Shown: piece after piece, positions 1-10,166 of the stretch
How positions within the stretch are numbered: the first letter of the stretch is position 1
Layout of the letters: every line of letters begins with the position of its first letter
DNA from: Mytilus trossulus
Lineage: Eukaryota; Mollusca; Bivalvia; Mytilida; Mytilidae
Reading direction: 5' to 3'
Length of the DNA stretch: 64,000 bases
NCBI RefSeq assembly: GCF_036588685.1
Contig: NC_086383.1
Coordinates: forward strand, 62,323,448-62,387,447
Program-made: the position numbers and the translations under genes
The notes under the pieces: model-generated
What the model saw: only the letters and a program-made list of their open reading frames with translations
What the model was told of the DNA's origin: nothing
Databases searched by the model: none

Positions 1-512
1 CGATCTTTTTCAGTGACACCTTTTGCTTGCGAGTGAAAAGCTAGCCGTTTTGCAGCTGCGCGGTACAGTGATACTGAGGTCTTTGGCAATTCTGATATCT
101 ATGGTATTTTTAAGAAGCTCTTACTAGATCTCAAATATCGCAAAATGACTGCAATACACCATATTCACAAGAAATTTAAAATAAACTATGTTACTTTCCA
201 GTTACTTCTTGTGTAACAGTTCATTTAGAATTTTTTGAAATTAATTTTTTAAGTCGACATATTGCCATTCACCCGTAATAACAAATCGGCAATGGTCATC
301 GGTAATGACCATCGGTATAAAATATGTTTATTATAGTTTTGACAAGTAAGTATAAAATACACCTTGTGAAACTTCTATTTTTTTAAAGCTAATCATTTTA
401 TCATACTATAATAATGAAATTACCTATATGATAGCGTCTTTTTAATGAACGGTTATACCATATGAAGAGTTTAGAAGTACTAAAAGTAAGCTGTAACAGA
501 ATGTTAATTATC
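1..512. other. Non-genic AT-rich flank
   Basis: No open frame or recognisable repeat boundary. The only local structure is a short duplicated motif around 288-318 (GGTCATCGGTA and its near copy). Confidence 0.5.
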
Positions 513-620
513 CCGACCATACTCGTACGGTCGGACCATACGCGTATGGTCGGACCATATGAGTATATACCCATATGGTCATGACCATACGTGTATGGTT
601 CAAATACTCATATGGTCCGG
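513..620. repeat. Cluster of short palindromes built on GACCATAY
   Basis: At least four successive inverted units share the half-site GACCATAC/T and its complement. The clearest is the perfect 18-bp palindrome at 534-551 (GACCATACGCGTATGGTC). Others are at 515-532 (one mismatch), 553-580 (arms of nine around an AT-rich spacer) and about 583-600. It directly abuts the 51-bp tandem array at 662. Function unknown; it may be a minisatellite with palindromic monomers. Confidence 0.75.
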
Positions 621-661
621 AACATATATATATAGTGGTGTCAGTTAATCGCCACATTTTA

Positions 662-916
662 TTACTTGAAAAAACCCAAAACATTCCAGAATCCGGCAAT
701 AATTGTGTTTCTTTACTTGAACAAGCCCAAAATCTTTCAGAATCCGGTCATACTTGTGTTTATTTACTCGAACAAGCCCGAAAGACTTCAGAATCCGACC
801 ACAATTGTGTTTATTTACTTGAACAAGCGCAAAACCCTTCAGAATACGGCCATAATTGTGTTAATTTACTCGACCAAACCCAAAACACTTCAGAATCCGG
901 TCATAGTTGTGTTTGA
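662..916 (+). repeat. 51-bp tandem repeat, five units, open as 17 residues per unit
   Basis: Five consecutive 51-bp units run without an indel and end on a TGA at 914-916. In the frame of an ATG at 575, each unit reads as a 17-residue motif of the form LLEQAQNxSESGHxCVY. Leu1, Glu10, Cys15 and Val16 of the motif are invariant. A second plus-strand frame is also open across most of the array, which lowers the value of openness as coding evidence. The 34 residues upstream come from the palindrome cluster and look non-coding. I treat it as a minisatellite with possible coding potential, not as a gene. Confidence 0.7.
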
Positions 917-1595
917 CTTTCTGCAGAACACCTTTCGCACATTTCATTCCTCACTGGACCCGGCTCTGGCTTAGGTACATGTACATTTGTACAAGATGTA
1001 GATCCTGTCGTTCGTGATAGGGACCTGTCTTTCGTGCCCCAGCACCACCTGAATCGTCAACGTAAATGCATATCATACCAGATTGACAATGTCGCATGCA
1101 TTCTTTCTGTTCATATAGTTGGTCGCACTCAATTTTTCTTTCAAAACAGTAAGTTTACGGGGAAATGGAGTATCCCCCTATTAACTTCCGGGACTAATGC
1201 CAAAATAGTTTTTAATTATTTAATGGCTGTAAGACAAATTGATTGAATATTTTGTAAATTTCAAACGATCAAATTCCATCAAGGTTCTGGATGTTTCAGA
1301 TTTAAAAACAATAACTGTTTCATCATGTTTTGGTAGGAATTAAACAATAATTTTGTTTTTCTAGAAATGTTTGATTCTTAAATGTGCTATCTAAGACTGC
1401 CAAATTTCAAGCACGTTTAATAAAAATTTAAACCATTAAATTTACATTAAGTAAAGACTATAAGCATATAGATGACATTTCAGATTTACATAAGATAATG
1501 TTTAGACTATACATTTTAACTGGTATGGATATTCTGTTTGAGAACAGGTGCAAAACACACCATTACTTAATAAATGGCTATTATTCATTTTGAAT
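917..1595. other. No gene seen
   Basis: AT-rich sequence with only short chance open frames; no repeat family recognised. Confidence 0.4.
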
Positions 1596-1698
1596 TTATT
1601 GAACCATAAAACTAATTTTTGACTCTTCACATTGAGTAATCCGCGAAGCGGATTATGTAAAATGTGAAGAGTCAAAAATTAGTTTTATGGTTCAATAA
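1596..1698. repeat. Fold-back element with perfect 38-bp arms
   Basis: 1596-1633 is the exact reverse complement of 1661-1698. The 27-nt centre contains a second perfect stem (1637-1644 with 1648-1655, TAATCCGC/GCGGATTA). The near-complete hairpin is typical of a young fold-back MITE. Flanks are AT-rich and no clear target-site duplication is visible. Confidence 0.85.
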
Positions 1699-2099
1699 AA
1701 TCAAAATAAATTATTGCCATTTATTATAAATAAATTTCTGTCAAAAATAAGGCTCAAAGATCTTTCTATATTATTTATATTAACAATAACAATGTACACA
1801 CATGTTGGCGCATGAATACACAACGTCAGAGTGGGCGTGTCGCCATCAAAATTGACAACATTGAAAATAAAACTAATAATTTTAACCAATCAGAAGACAG
1901 TAAAAACACCAAATTTATTTATATACGTATACAAGTGTTTTTGACCGTGTTTAAGGGTCCCACTATCATGGTCATATACAATAAACTATAAGGAGAATAT
2001 GCCAAGATTGATTTCAATAAGACTTCGAAAAATAATGCATTTTGAGTGGCAATTATTTCCAAACATGTGCATGTCAAAAAGTAAAATTTTGCAGTTTGG
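1699..2099. other. No gene seen
   Basis: AT-rich sequence. The 62-residue minus-strand open frame at 1701-1889 has no recognisable domain and overlaps the edge of the fold-back element. Confidence 0.4.
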
Positions 2100-2357
2100 T
2101 TAAGTTATCATTGATATGGTTATATTTATAAATTTACAGTTTTGAAATACTAAGTCTTTTCTACCTCAGGCATAGACTACCTTAACTGTATTTGTCAAAA
2201 CTTTTAGGAATTTTGGTCGTCAATGCTCTTCAACTTTATACTTTATTTGGCCTTTTTAACTTTTTTGGATTCGAGCGTCACTGATGAGTCTTTTGTAGAC
2301 GAAACGCGCGTCTGGCGTATATACAAAATTTAGTCCTGGTATCTATGATGAGTTAAT
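2100..2357 (+). repeat. R1 dispersed repeat, full copy with intact hammerhead-like core
   Basis: R1 is about 255-280 bp. It starts near TTATCATTGATAT and ends near GGTATCTATGATGAGTT. Other copies here: 4340-4616 (-), about 7880-8110 (-, degenerate), 14335-14425 (+, partial), 14690-14815 (+, degenerate), 15535-15640 (-), 24258-24545 (+), 29400-29690 (+), 32998-33120 (-), and fragments at 23040-23105 and 28263-28330. This copy keeps both hammerhead core boxes. Confidence 0.8.
2275..2320 (+). ncRNA. Hammerhead-ribozyme-like motif in R1
   Basis: CTGATGA (2281-2287), a three-pair stem II (GTC 2288-2290 with GAC 2298-2300) and GAAA (2301-2304) lie in the order and spacing of the hammerhead catalytic core. 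Two foldings are possible. With cleavage after GUC (2310-2312), stem I is GCGTCA (2275-2280) paired with TGGCGT (2313-2318), and stem III is the loopless self-complementary ACGCGCGT, which would need a dimer. With cleavage after GUA (2317-2319), stem III has a 7-nt loop but stem I is weak. The motif is seen; activity is inference. Confidence 0.6.
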
Positions 2358-2758
2358 TAACTGAATTTGGTGTTATTTTAATGCTAAACAACTAATAAAA
2401 AAGCGAAAATATTTAAACCAAAACAAACATTATATATTATTCAAGTACATACATTCAAAATACATTTCTAAAGATCGCGTATAGTTTGTACTATGTTTAA
2501 TTCTATGTTGGCCCTAATACTTACCTTATATTCCAATTTATTACATTGGTTGCAATGAATTACATTGATTTCCCAGTTAGATAAATCCGATAATTTCACA
2601 TGTGAAATAAACGTGGTTATTTCACTCTCTGATGTCATACAACAATAGGCGTTGTCAAGACGTGCGTAGGAAACAAAACATGCGTAGGAAAACCATATAG
2701 TTCCTTACATTTTTTACATTAATTTCATTAAAAAAAGAAATTTGACAATGTAATAAAA

Positions 2759-2917
2759 AGTATAACTAATCGCCGTATTTGAATATCAAAAATAAGATTA
2801 ACTTGTGACCGAACGCCGCTATGGATTAAACTCGTGCTGCGCACTCGTTTAATCCATGCGTCGTTCGGTCACGCGTTGTCTTATTTTTTATATTCAAATA
2901 CGGCGATTAGTTATACT
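2759..2917. repeat. 159-bp palindromic fold-back element
   Basis: The ends AGTATAACTAATCGCCGTAT and its reverse complement (ending 2917) are perfect, and pairing continues with few mismatches to a GTGCTGCGCAC centre. A copy of this type would fold into one long hairpin. No coding capacity. Confidence 0.85.
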
Positions 2918-2966
2918 ATAATAAACACCAAATTATCAGAAATATGAAAAAAATGTGTTGTTGATA

Positions 2967-3418
2967 TGGGGACGAAGTCCCCAATAACAGTAGAAAATTC
3001 AATAAAAAAAAAAATCGGGAAAATTTCCCGAATTTTTCATTGTACTAATGAACTCAAAATCGTTCAATTTTTTTTATGTCATGTTTTGAAATCCCGGACC
3101 TGCGCAGAAATCTACAATGTACTTCCTTTTCCAGTCTCGTAATGTATGTATCTTTGAGTAAAATACATATTTATCAGTCTAGTACAAAATAGGAAGGAAT
3201 GCAATACCAATTTCATTTTTAATAATTCTTTGATATGAAAAAATGTTACCTGATGATAGCGTTTCTTTGTTTACATTGCATATGACGTCATAGTTAAATA
3301 ACGTCACAACTAAAATCCCTAACAACAGAACCAAAATCGGAAACGTTACGGTATTCCCGTTTCTTTTTTAACAAATATTTAAGTTACAAAAAAATAATTC
3401 ATACAGACTTCGTCCCCA
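2967..3418. mobile_element. Non-autonomous TIR element (12-bp TIR TGGGGACGAAGT)
   Basis: 2967-2978 (TGGGGACGAAGT) is matched by its reverse complement at 3407-3418. The left end also forms a local palindrome, TGGGGACGAAGTCCCCA. The 452-bp interior is AT-rich and non-coding. Transposase superfamily cannot be told. Confidence 0.6.
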
Positions 3419-4339
3419 TTTACAGGTAATGCCTGCTTCATATTAAAACAGATATCAGAGTCCAAATGTATCTAAATCTTAAATATGTTTAACATTTAAC
3501 TGATGAACAAACTCAGAAAAAACACAATTGTATCATTTAACTAGAGGCTTTCTAGAGCCTGTGTCGCTCTCCGATTCTACTTCGGATTTGAAAATCATGT
3601 AAAAATAGATTAAAATTACAACAGATACCCTAATTATGACTGAAGCCTAATTTGGTTTAACCATATAAAATCTGACATTTTAACACAAGGTATGATATCA
3701 AAAATTATCTTCAGGATTCCTGAACTGATAAGTTAGTAAGTCGAAAAAGGGGAATCCTCTTTTTATTATTGTCTTTTTCCAATATTTAGGTGCAATCTTT
3801 TGGTCATTCAGAAGGTCATCGTCAGAATACCCATATGCTCAGTTTTAATATATATCTTCCAAGTCCTTCTTATTCAATGTCCGAACATAAAATTGCAAAA
3901 CAACACATCCAAACATGTAAAAAAGAAAAAAGAAACCGGGACTGATAGGGTAGAGATTCCTCCGTGATTTCATATGAAATTTTGAGAGAGGTCCAGTTTC
4001 TGTGTATGCAAAGACAAATATGTGCATATTTGATATAAAATACTGTAATTTCATAGTTGAGCACTTTGAAGGGAGGTAGCAATACGTTTGTACAAATAGT
4101 CGTAATTTAACCATTGTTTTTGTAAAACGTTTCCTTGGTCCATAGCAGTGCATACTGTAACACGTTAAGGTTAAACCCAATCACTACTACATGTATGCTG
4201 TAAATTTCAGTAGTGTTCAGCCACAGTGTTTGTGAAATGTAACGGTATTTATCATCAAAATTTATATAGCTGGTAACTTGTAAAATAGTATAAAATATTG
4301 GACAAACTTTCTGAAATGTTACAAAACCTGGACAGAATT
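3419..4339. other. No supported gene
   Basis: A 111-codon minus-strand open frame (3845-4180) begins with ATG but shows no domain, signal peptide with mature domain, or splice context. I leave it unannotated. Confidence 0.35.
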
Positions 4340-4616
4340 AAACTCATCATAGAGACCAGGACTAAATTTTGTATTTACGCCTGACGCGCGTTTCGTCTAC
4401 AAAAAGACTCATCAGTGACGCTCGAATCCAAAAAAAGTTTAAAAAGCCAAATAAAGTTAAAGTTGAAGAGCATTGAAGACCAAAATTCCTAAAAGTTTTG
4501 CCAAATCCAGCTAAGGTAATATTTGCCTGAGGTAGAAAAGTCTTAGTATTTCAAAAATTCTAAATTTTGTAAACAGTTAATTTATAAATATAACCATATT
4601 AATGATAATTAATGTC
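4340..4616 (-). repeat. R1 repeat copy, minus strand, hammerhead core intact
   Basis: Read on the minus strand it has CTGATGA, a three-pair stem II and GAAA. The base after the candidate GUC cleavage triplet is A instead of T, so the first stem I pair of the GUC folding is lost here. The GUA folding is unaffected. Confidence 0.75.
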
Positions 4617-5239
4617 AGCACGTCTACATGATAAAAAAAAATAGCATATAAAATAGTATTCTACTAAATTACTTTGAGATATTAAAGGAAACACAAAAGA
4701 TAAATCTCACAAAAGAATTTATTTGCATCTCTGTCCGACATTAGTCATAGATTGTTTAATTTAGACAACCGAGCTAGGTCCTGGACTTTTATAGCTGACT
4801 ATACGATAAGGTTTTTTCCATGTTGAAGTCGGTCTTATGACCTTTAATTTATAGCCTTTGTTTTCGTTATTCAAACTATGGTGACGAATTTTCTCAATTT
4901 TTCAAACCAAATGTCCGTATTCTTATATTATCCCACTGACTTTATAACTGTTTCACATTTTGTCATGTCGGTCTTTTTGTATAATTAAAATCATGCTGAA
5001 TAATTGAAAACAATTCAAACGTAAAAACTAACGGCCTAATTACTGTAACTTTTCTCAGAAACTACCTTGCAGAATGAGTTTGAAATCAATGAATTGCAAC
5101 GTGTAAACACTTTTCTGCTTTGTCAGATTCCCCAATTTATACCAGAGGGGATATGCTTAGCACGTCTAGATGTATGTTTTTATTTTGGTCTATCATACCG
5201 GGTTTAGTATGTATAACTGTGTCCTTTTAAAAAGTAAAA
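4617..5239. other. Repeat relics
   Basis: About 4780-4990 resembles a decayed minus-strand copy of the R2 family (see 46090-46235), recognised by the TTTATAGCTGACTAT block. Nothing else seen. Confidence 0.35.
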
Positions 5240-5420
5240 TCACAAAAATACTGAACTCCAAAGAAAATTCAAAAAGGAAAGTCCCTAATCAAACGGCAAA
5301 ATCAAAAGCTAAAACTGGGATTTTCTTATGTAGAAAATGATGGATTGAACCTAGTTTTAAAGCTAGCAAAACCTCTCACTTATATGACAGTCACATCAAA
5401 TTCCATTATATTGATATTGT
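5240..5420 (+). repeat. R3 dispersed repeat copy
   Basis: R3 carries the block ATACTGAACTCC, then AATTCAAAAAGGAAAGTCC, and further on GTAGAAAATGATGGATTGAA. Other copies: 15820-15985 (+), 16590-16800 (-), 18760-18920 (+), 19125-19290 (+, partial), 24065-24133 (-, fragment), 38610-38720 (+). No coding capacity. Confidence 0.65.
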
Positions 5421-5619
5421 CAACGATGTGTTAACAAAACAAAAAAGACATTTAACTGACAGTTCTTTTTCATGCACATATGATGTATGTCACTGAGCTA
5501 ATATTAAACTCTAAACCCTACATCTTGTGATGTACTTATTCAAGTTAGGAACAGTATGAGGCGTTGTCTTTATTCATTATATTATTTTATTAAAAATAAA
5601 GTCAATAGTATTATCTTGA

Positions 5620-6471
5620 AAGGACAAGGTACGATAAGCATTAGAGAACGGCCCCCTAATTTCGTTCAAATTAAAAGTGACTTGCCATTAATTATAATAC
5701 ATTATTCTTAAAGTTTAAAACCTATATTTTTGTTAACATCAATAGATTTTTCAACTTCCGTTGATATTATTCATGCTCTGTTGCTGTAAAGACCTCAATA
5801 TTGGCGAAAAGGGCAGAAAAATGGCAGTTTCAAAAACTTTTTCTTCATTTTAAACTATGAGCGTACCTACGACCCACGATCATATTTATACCAGACATTC
5901 CTTGAACATTAATGTTGATGTAGTTCAAATATTTTAGACGGTCGTAAGTACGCTCATAGTTAAAAATTCAAAAAAGTGACAAAAAATCGTCGTTGTTTTC
6001 ATTGAATCATCGAAATTTTTAACCGAACTGCGGACCGGAGATGATTTCCGGTATTTACTAGATCTGACGACGGAAAAGTGTTCCTGCTACGCTATAATAA
6101 TAGCTAGTTTCTTTAGGACGAAAAATAAACATATATTTGAGACAGGAAAACAGGATATTCCTTTACTCATTATTCTTTAATTTAAAGTGACATTTTAGCA
6201 GACCGTCGAAATTTGACCAAAAAATAAACGGAACTGTGATAAACTTCAGAGAAATATCATTTGCAAATATTAAAATTTTTACTGATAAAGCAATTAATAT
6301 GTGATAATTTTCATTCTTCATAAAAACCGTTGCTAGGCAACCTTCCTTTCACCGGAACACAATAAAATCATTATTTTTTTCTAGTGTCTACACTAAGACC
6401 ATCATTGATATCAATTTAAACTTATTTGGAGAGGGGGCCAAAAATAGCCCTTATCATACCTTGTCCTTTGA
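5620..6471. mobile_element. 852-bp non-autonomous TIR element with internal inverted repeat
   Basis: The ends are inverted: AAAGGACAAGGTACGATAAG at the left matches the reverse complement of the right end (one mismatch), and similarity extends through GGCCCCCT about 30 bp inside. A second inverted pair lies inside (about 5851-5874 with 5940-5966, sharing ACTATGAGCGTAC). No open frame of useful size. Confidence 0.65.
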
Positions 6472-7514
6472 AAAAAAATCAAATAAACCTTTTCAATTTT
6501 TGAGTTTCTGTTCACCCTTACTTTCACATCATAAAAACATAACTTGTACAAATCGATCTTCGGGTAAGAAGAGTAAATACTCCACTTTCATCTTTAATAC
6601 CGACAAAAAATAGAGCAGCATGTTTATTTTTCATTTAAACAGCTTCTTAAGTTGCTTTATCAGTTTATTCGCTATGAATTGCGAGTTTGACACAAAAACA
6701 AGGGCACAGCTGCCACTTTAAAAGCCGGTCTATTTGGACAATTAAGTGGCGTCCGTACAATGTATTCCACATGAATAGGGGAAATTTTCATTATTGATTA
6801 TAACAGTCTCCAAAGTAATGAATTACTGAATTTTAAGTTAGAATTATAATTTGAAAAAAAAAATTTGAGATCGTGGATCTACACGAATTTGTAATGTTAT
6901 GTAAACATTGAAACCTTGGTATCATTGAAGAAGAATGCTATTACTTGTTAGAATGTACAATTTTAAAGGCAGCAGGCAATTGTACCTCGATAAATGCTAT
7001 TTTCTCGTCTTAATAAGATAATGTTGAATAACACGGATGCGCCTATTAAACAAAAAGTCCAGGTTAAACGACATATAAAGTATATTATAAAGTGTGTGTA
7101 ACAGGTGGGTTCTCCAGGCTAAAATACGTATTCTTTTGATACAATCAAAATGTATTTATTTGTTAGTAAACGTATGCCTGTACATATTTTGGACCTTCTA
7201 TTTACTTCTGCATCTGTAATGTTAATGAGTATTAAGATATTGTATTATATTGATATTTAAGATGAGGATCTGTTTTTGAACAAAATAAATCTGCAATGAT
7301 AAATTTAGAATTTCAATGAGTAATATTTTTTTTTACATATATCCTATAAGGGATCATATTTTCTTTTTGAAATATCCTATAGGGGTCAGTAAGAACTATT
7401 TTAACTGAGCTTCCTAAAGTTCAATTCAATAATTTGAAAAATACACAACGGAGTTTATGTTGTTCATCGTATATTTTTGTTTTGTTTCTGTTTGTGTAGA
7501 GCAAAGAACCAGGT
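6472..7514. promoter_or_regulatory. Upstream region of the C-type lectin gene
   Basis: No gene. Two near-identical blocks, TATCCTATAAGGGATCA (about 7340-7356) and TATCCTATAGGGGTCA (about 7373-7388), lie 33 bp apart and about 130-175 bp before the lectin ATG. They could be paired regulatory sites or a chance duplication. Confidence 0.3.
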
Positions 7515-7797
7515 ATGTATGCAGTAACACCCGTTCTTCTCATTTGTTTATGCACATATGCAATTGGTGTATATTTACCTTGTTTGACTAATGAGTCAAA
7601 GAAAGACTTGGACGACTCAAGAACAGCTCTGACCAGTCTCGAAACTTACCTTGGAAGTACAGTAAATACAATTGAGAGCGACATCCAGAAAACCCTCAAT
7701 ACATTGAAGAGTCATCTAGGAACGTTAAAAAGTAATGTCGGGAGCAAAGTAAAGAACCTTGATGGTGACCTTCAAGTTCTGATGGGAGATTTAAAAA
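7515..7797 (+). CDS. C-type lectin exon 1: signal peptide and stalk
   Basis: ATG at 7515 is followed at once by a hydrophobic signal segment. The exon ends in phase 1 at a consensus GTAAGT donor. Unspliced reading stops nine bases later, which explains the 97-residue open frame. Confidence 0.8.
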
Positions 7798-10068
7798 GTA
7801 AGTTTTAGCTTTGTGCATTTGGTGAAAGATTATCAAACATTAAAGGTACAGAGGAGTGTAAAAGAACCCTTTCTGCAAGTACTTGTTATAAAAACGGATC
7901 GTGAACAAAAGATTCTTCAGTGTCGCTCGTATAAAACAAGTGAAAAAGGTCAAATAAAGTATGTATTTGAACAGCATTGAGAACCCGAATTCCAAAAGGT
8001 TTTGAAAATTCAGCTAAAATAATGTGTACCTATTGTATTTAGAAAATCCAGACTATGTCGAAAAATTAAAAGTTTGATAATTAATTAATTTAGAGTTCTG
8101 ACCATATCAACAATATTTCATGTTAACAGAGAATTACTTACTTCAGCTATGAAGCAAATACAAAAAAAAGGGTAGTCGCTTATTCGATGTGCTTGCGAAC
8201 AGAACTAAGTTTAGTCTCGTACATAACTAAGTATAGGACCGATCTCTGCTATTTACTGAAGGTATTTGCCCAATATGATGCCGCCTCATGAATTGTTCTC
8301 AACTGTTTTAGACTTGGTTTAATATTTAGGTTTTGCATATAAACCGTTTTGATGTTGAATACTATGTGTTGACTTTTTGATGTCGTTGGGTCGTTTGGTG
8401 CCGGTTTCGTCATGTATATCTCTTCGAATAAAATTGACGTTTGTTTTTATTTTAGAAAAGAAGTGGGTGAAACATAACGGACATTGTTATTTTTATAGTA
8501 CCGAATCATCTGATTGGTTTACAGCAGAAGTAAGTTATCATTTGTAGCTAGCATTAGTTATTTCAAAAACTTATAGTTTGATCAATCCAATCTTTTGCAG
8601 AGGACTGTGTTCTGTTTATGACATTCCTTTGAACGCCAACTCAACTCAGTAACCTGTCCTTATAAAGAATCTCAGTGTATATGAAAAATATGTATAACAA
8701 TAATAACATAGTTATATATCTTATGATAACGGGATCTATATAAGACCTGTTTCCTTTAACAAACAACGCAATCCAAAAGATATATATTACTGTATTGCAA
8801 AAACAATGAAATTTTCTACAGACTTCAATTAAACTGATTAACATATTTATTTATATCTTCATCATATATCACGATAATAACATAACCTGTATTATGCAAA
8901 CAACTGGTTAACATACATACACCTGTAATTAAGTGGTTGTCGTTTGTTGCTGTGTAATATATTTGGTTTTCGTTCATTGTTTTGTACAGAAATTTCTCCT
9001 TTGAATTCTTTTACATTTTTCAATTCGGGGCTTTTTATAGGTGACTATTCGGTATGACTTTGCTCATTGTTGAAGGACGTGTTTTGACCTATAGTGTTTA
9101 ATCTCTGTTTCATTTGGTGTCTAGTGATAAGTTTTCTCATGACATTCATACCACATTTTCCTTTTTATACGTACATAAAAAAAACCAATATTGATCAACT
9201 AAACCTGTAAATAACTGTTTCATAAAAGTGTTTCAGAAATTATTACATCGCATCACTTCCTTAAAATAAAAAAAATAAAACTCACTTTAAAGGGAGAGAC
9301 GCATAAAAAATCAATTACTGTGAAGTGACAGAATATCATGAGCAAATGTATAATCAAAGAAATATCATCATAAAGCAACGTCGAAGCTTGCAACTTGTAA
9401 ACAAAGTTTCCTCGCAAAAGAAAAAAACCCAACAGATTATTTAACATGCATTATATTTATTGGTATATACTAGTCAACAAAAAAAACCCGATACCTTAGG
9501 TAATCTGTAGATGTTACGAAAATACTGAAACTACTAATACTCTTTGCTAACCATTGCAGCGCCGATGCAGGGAAATTGGTGGATACATCGTAAAAGTTGA
9601 CGACACTTCCGAAAACACGTGGATTACTGATAACAAACCTAACAGTGCGTACATAACTGATAATATACGTTATTATAAACATTTCTTGTTTTACAGCTTA
9701 TAGTTAATTCTTAAACCTTTTTTCTCAAATTTATATCTAAACTAAATATGATAAAGAAGTACGCATATAATACGTTAACCCAACAGTATATTCAAACATT
9801 ACTCTATAATGTTCATTTAATAACTCTGTCAATGTTTATTTTGTAGAAAATGTGCATTACTGGATCGGATTGACAGACCTAAAGGAAGGAGATTGGCGCT
9901 GGACGTTCGATCAGTCACTTGCCACGTACAAACCATGGCTAAGTGGCTATGGTGCAAAGGGGACTGCATACAATTGCGTTGCTTACAGTCATGGATCAAG
10001 TGGACTCAGACTTTGGTTTGATCAAACTTGCTCGACAAATTATAATTACATCTGTGAAAGTAACTTTT
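7515..10068 (+). CDS. Secreted C-type lectin-like protein, four coding exons
   Basis: Predicted secreted CTLD protein, at least 221 residues. Exons are 7515-7797, 8456-8529, 9560-9644 and 9847-10068, with GT donors, AG acceptors and phases 1, 0, 1 that join without a frame break. Residues 1 to about 20 are a signal peptide. Residues 28-94 are a heptad-like, Leu-rich stalk, probably a coiled coil for oligomerisation. The CTLD follows: HNGHCYFYS, CREIGGYIV, HYWIGLTD, NCVAY, and a final cysteine pair ending in YICES. The Ca-dependent sugar motifs are not canonical: no EPN or QPD, and WFD stands where WND is usual, so ligand and Ca dependence are open. The exon 4 donor (GTAAGT at 10069) could join an acceptor at 10567-10568, adding two residues and a TAA at 10574-10576; otherwise the frame runs to 10166. 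Immune recognition is the likely role by family, not shown by sequence. Confidence 0.85.
7798..8455 (+). other. Lectin intron 1 with degenerate R1 repeat
   Basis: 658-bp intron. About 7880-8110 is a decayed minus-strand R1 copy; its hammerhead boxes are mutated. Confidence 0.6.
8456..8529 (+). CDS. C-type lectin exon 2: start of CTLD
   Basis: Encodes KKWVKHNGHCYFYS and a following WFTAE, the usual first strand and helix of a CTLD. Acceptor TTTTAG, donor GTAAGT. Confidence 0.8.
9030..9165 (-). repeat. R2 repeat copy in lectin intron 2
   Basis: Minus-strand copy recognised by TATAGGTGACTATTCGGTAT, TTGCTCATTGTTGAAGG and TCATACCACAT. See 46090-46235 for the family. Confidence 0.6.
9560..9644 (+). 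CDS. C-type lectin exon 3: CTLD first core cysteine
   Basis: Short 85-nt exon encoding RRCREIGGYIVKVDDTSEN. The acceptor TTGCAG is clear. The donor GTGCGT is weaker but gives the phase required by exon 4 (one base carried over, completing a Lys codon). Confidence 0.7.
9847..10068 (+). CDS. C-type lectin exon 4: CTLD C-terminal half
   Basis: Carries the WIG motif (HYWIGLTD) and the last three CTLD cysteines. The exon starts after TTTGTAG. The stretch between KPW and NCVAY, where the sugar-specificity tripeptide normally lies, has no EPN/QPD-type motif. Confidence 0.8.
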
Positions 10069-10166
10069 GTAAGTTCACATCATATAACGTTTGTTACTAC
10101 AAATTTTATATACAGAGAAATGATTTTAAACTAAAAAAATCCAAAAGACATATGGTATTCATTTAA

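Noticed and set aside
3845-4180. 111-codon minus-strand frame
   Set aside because: No domain, no family resemblance and no splice context; likely chance.
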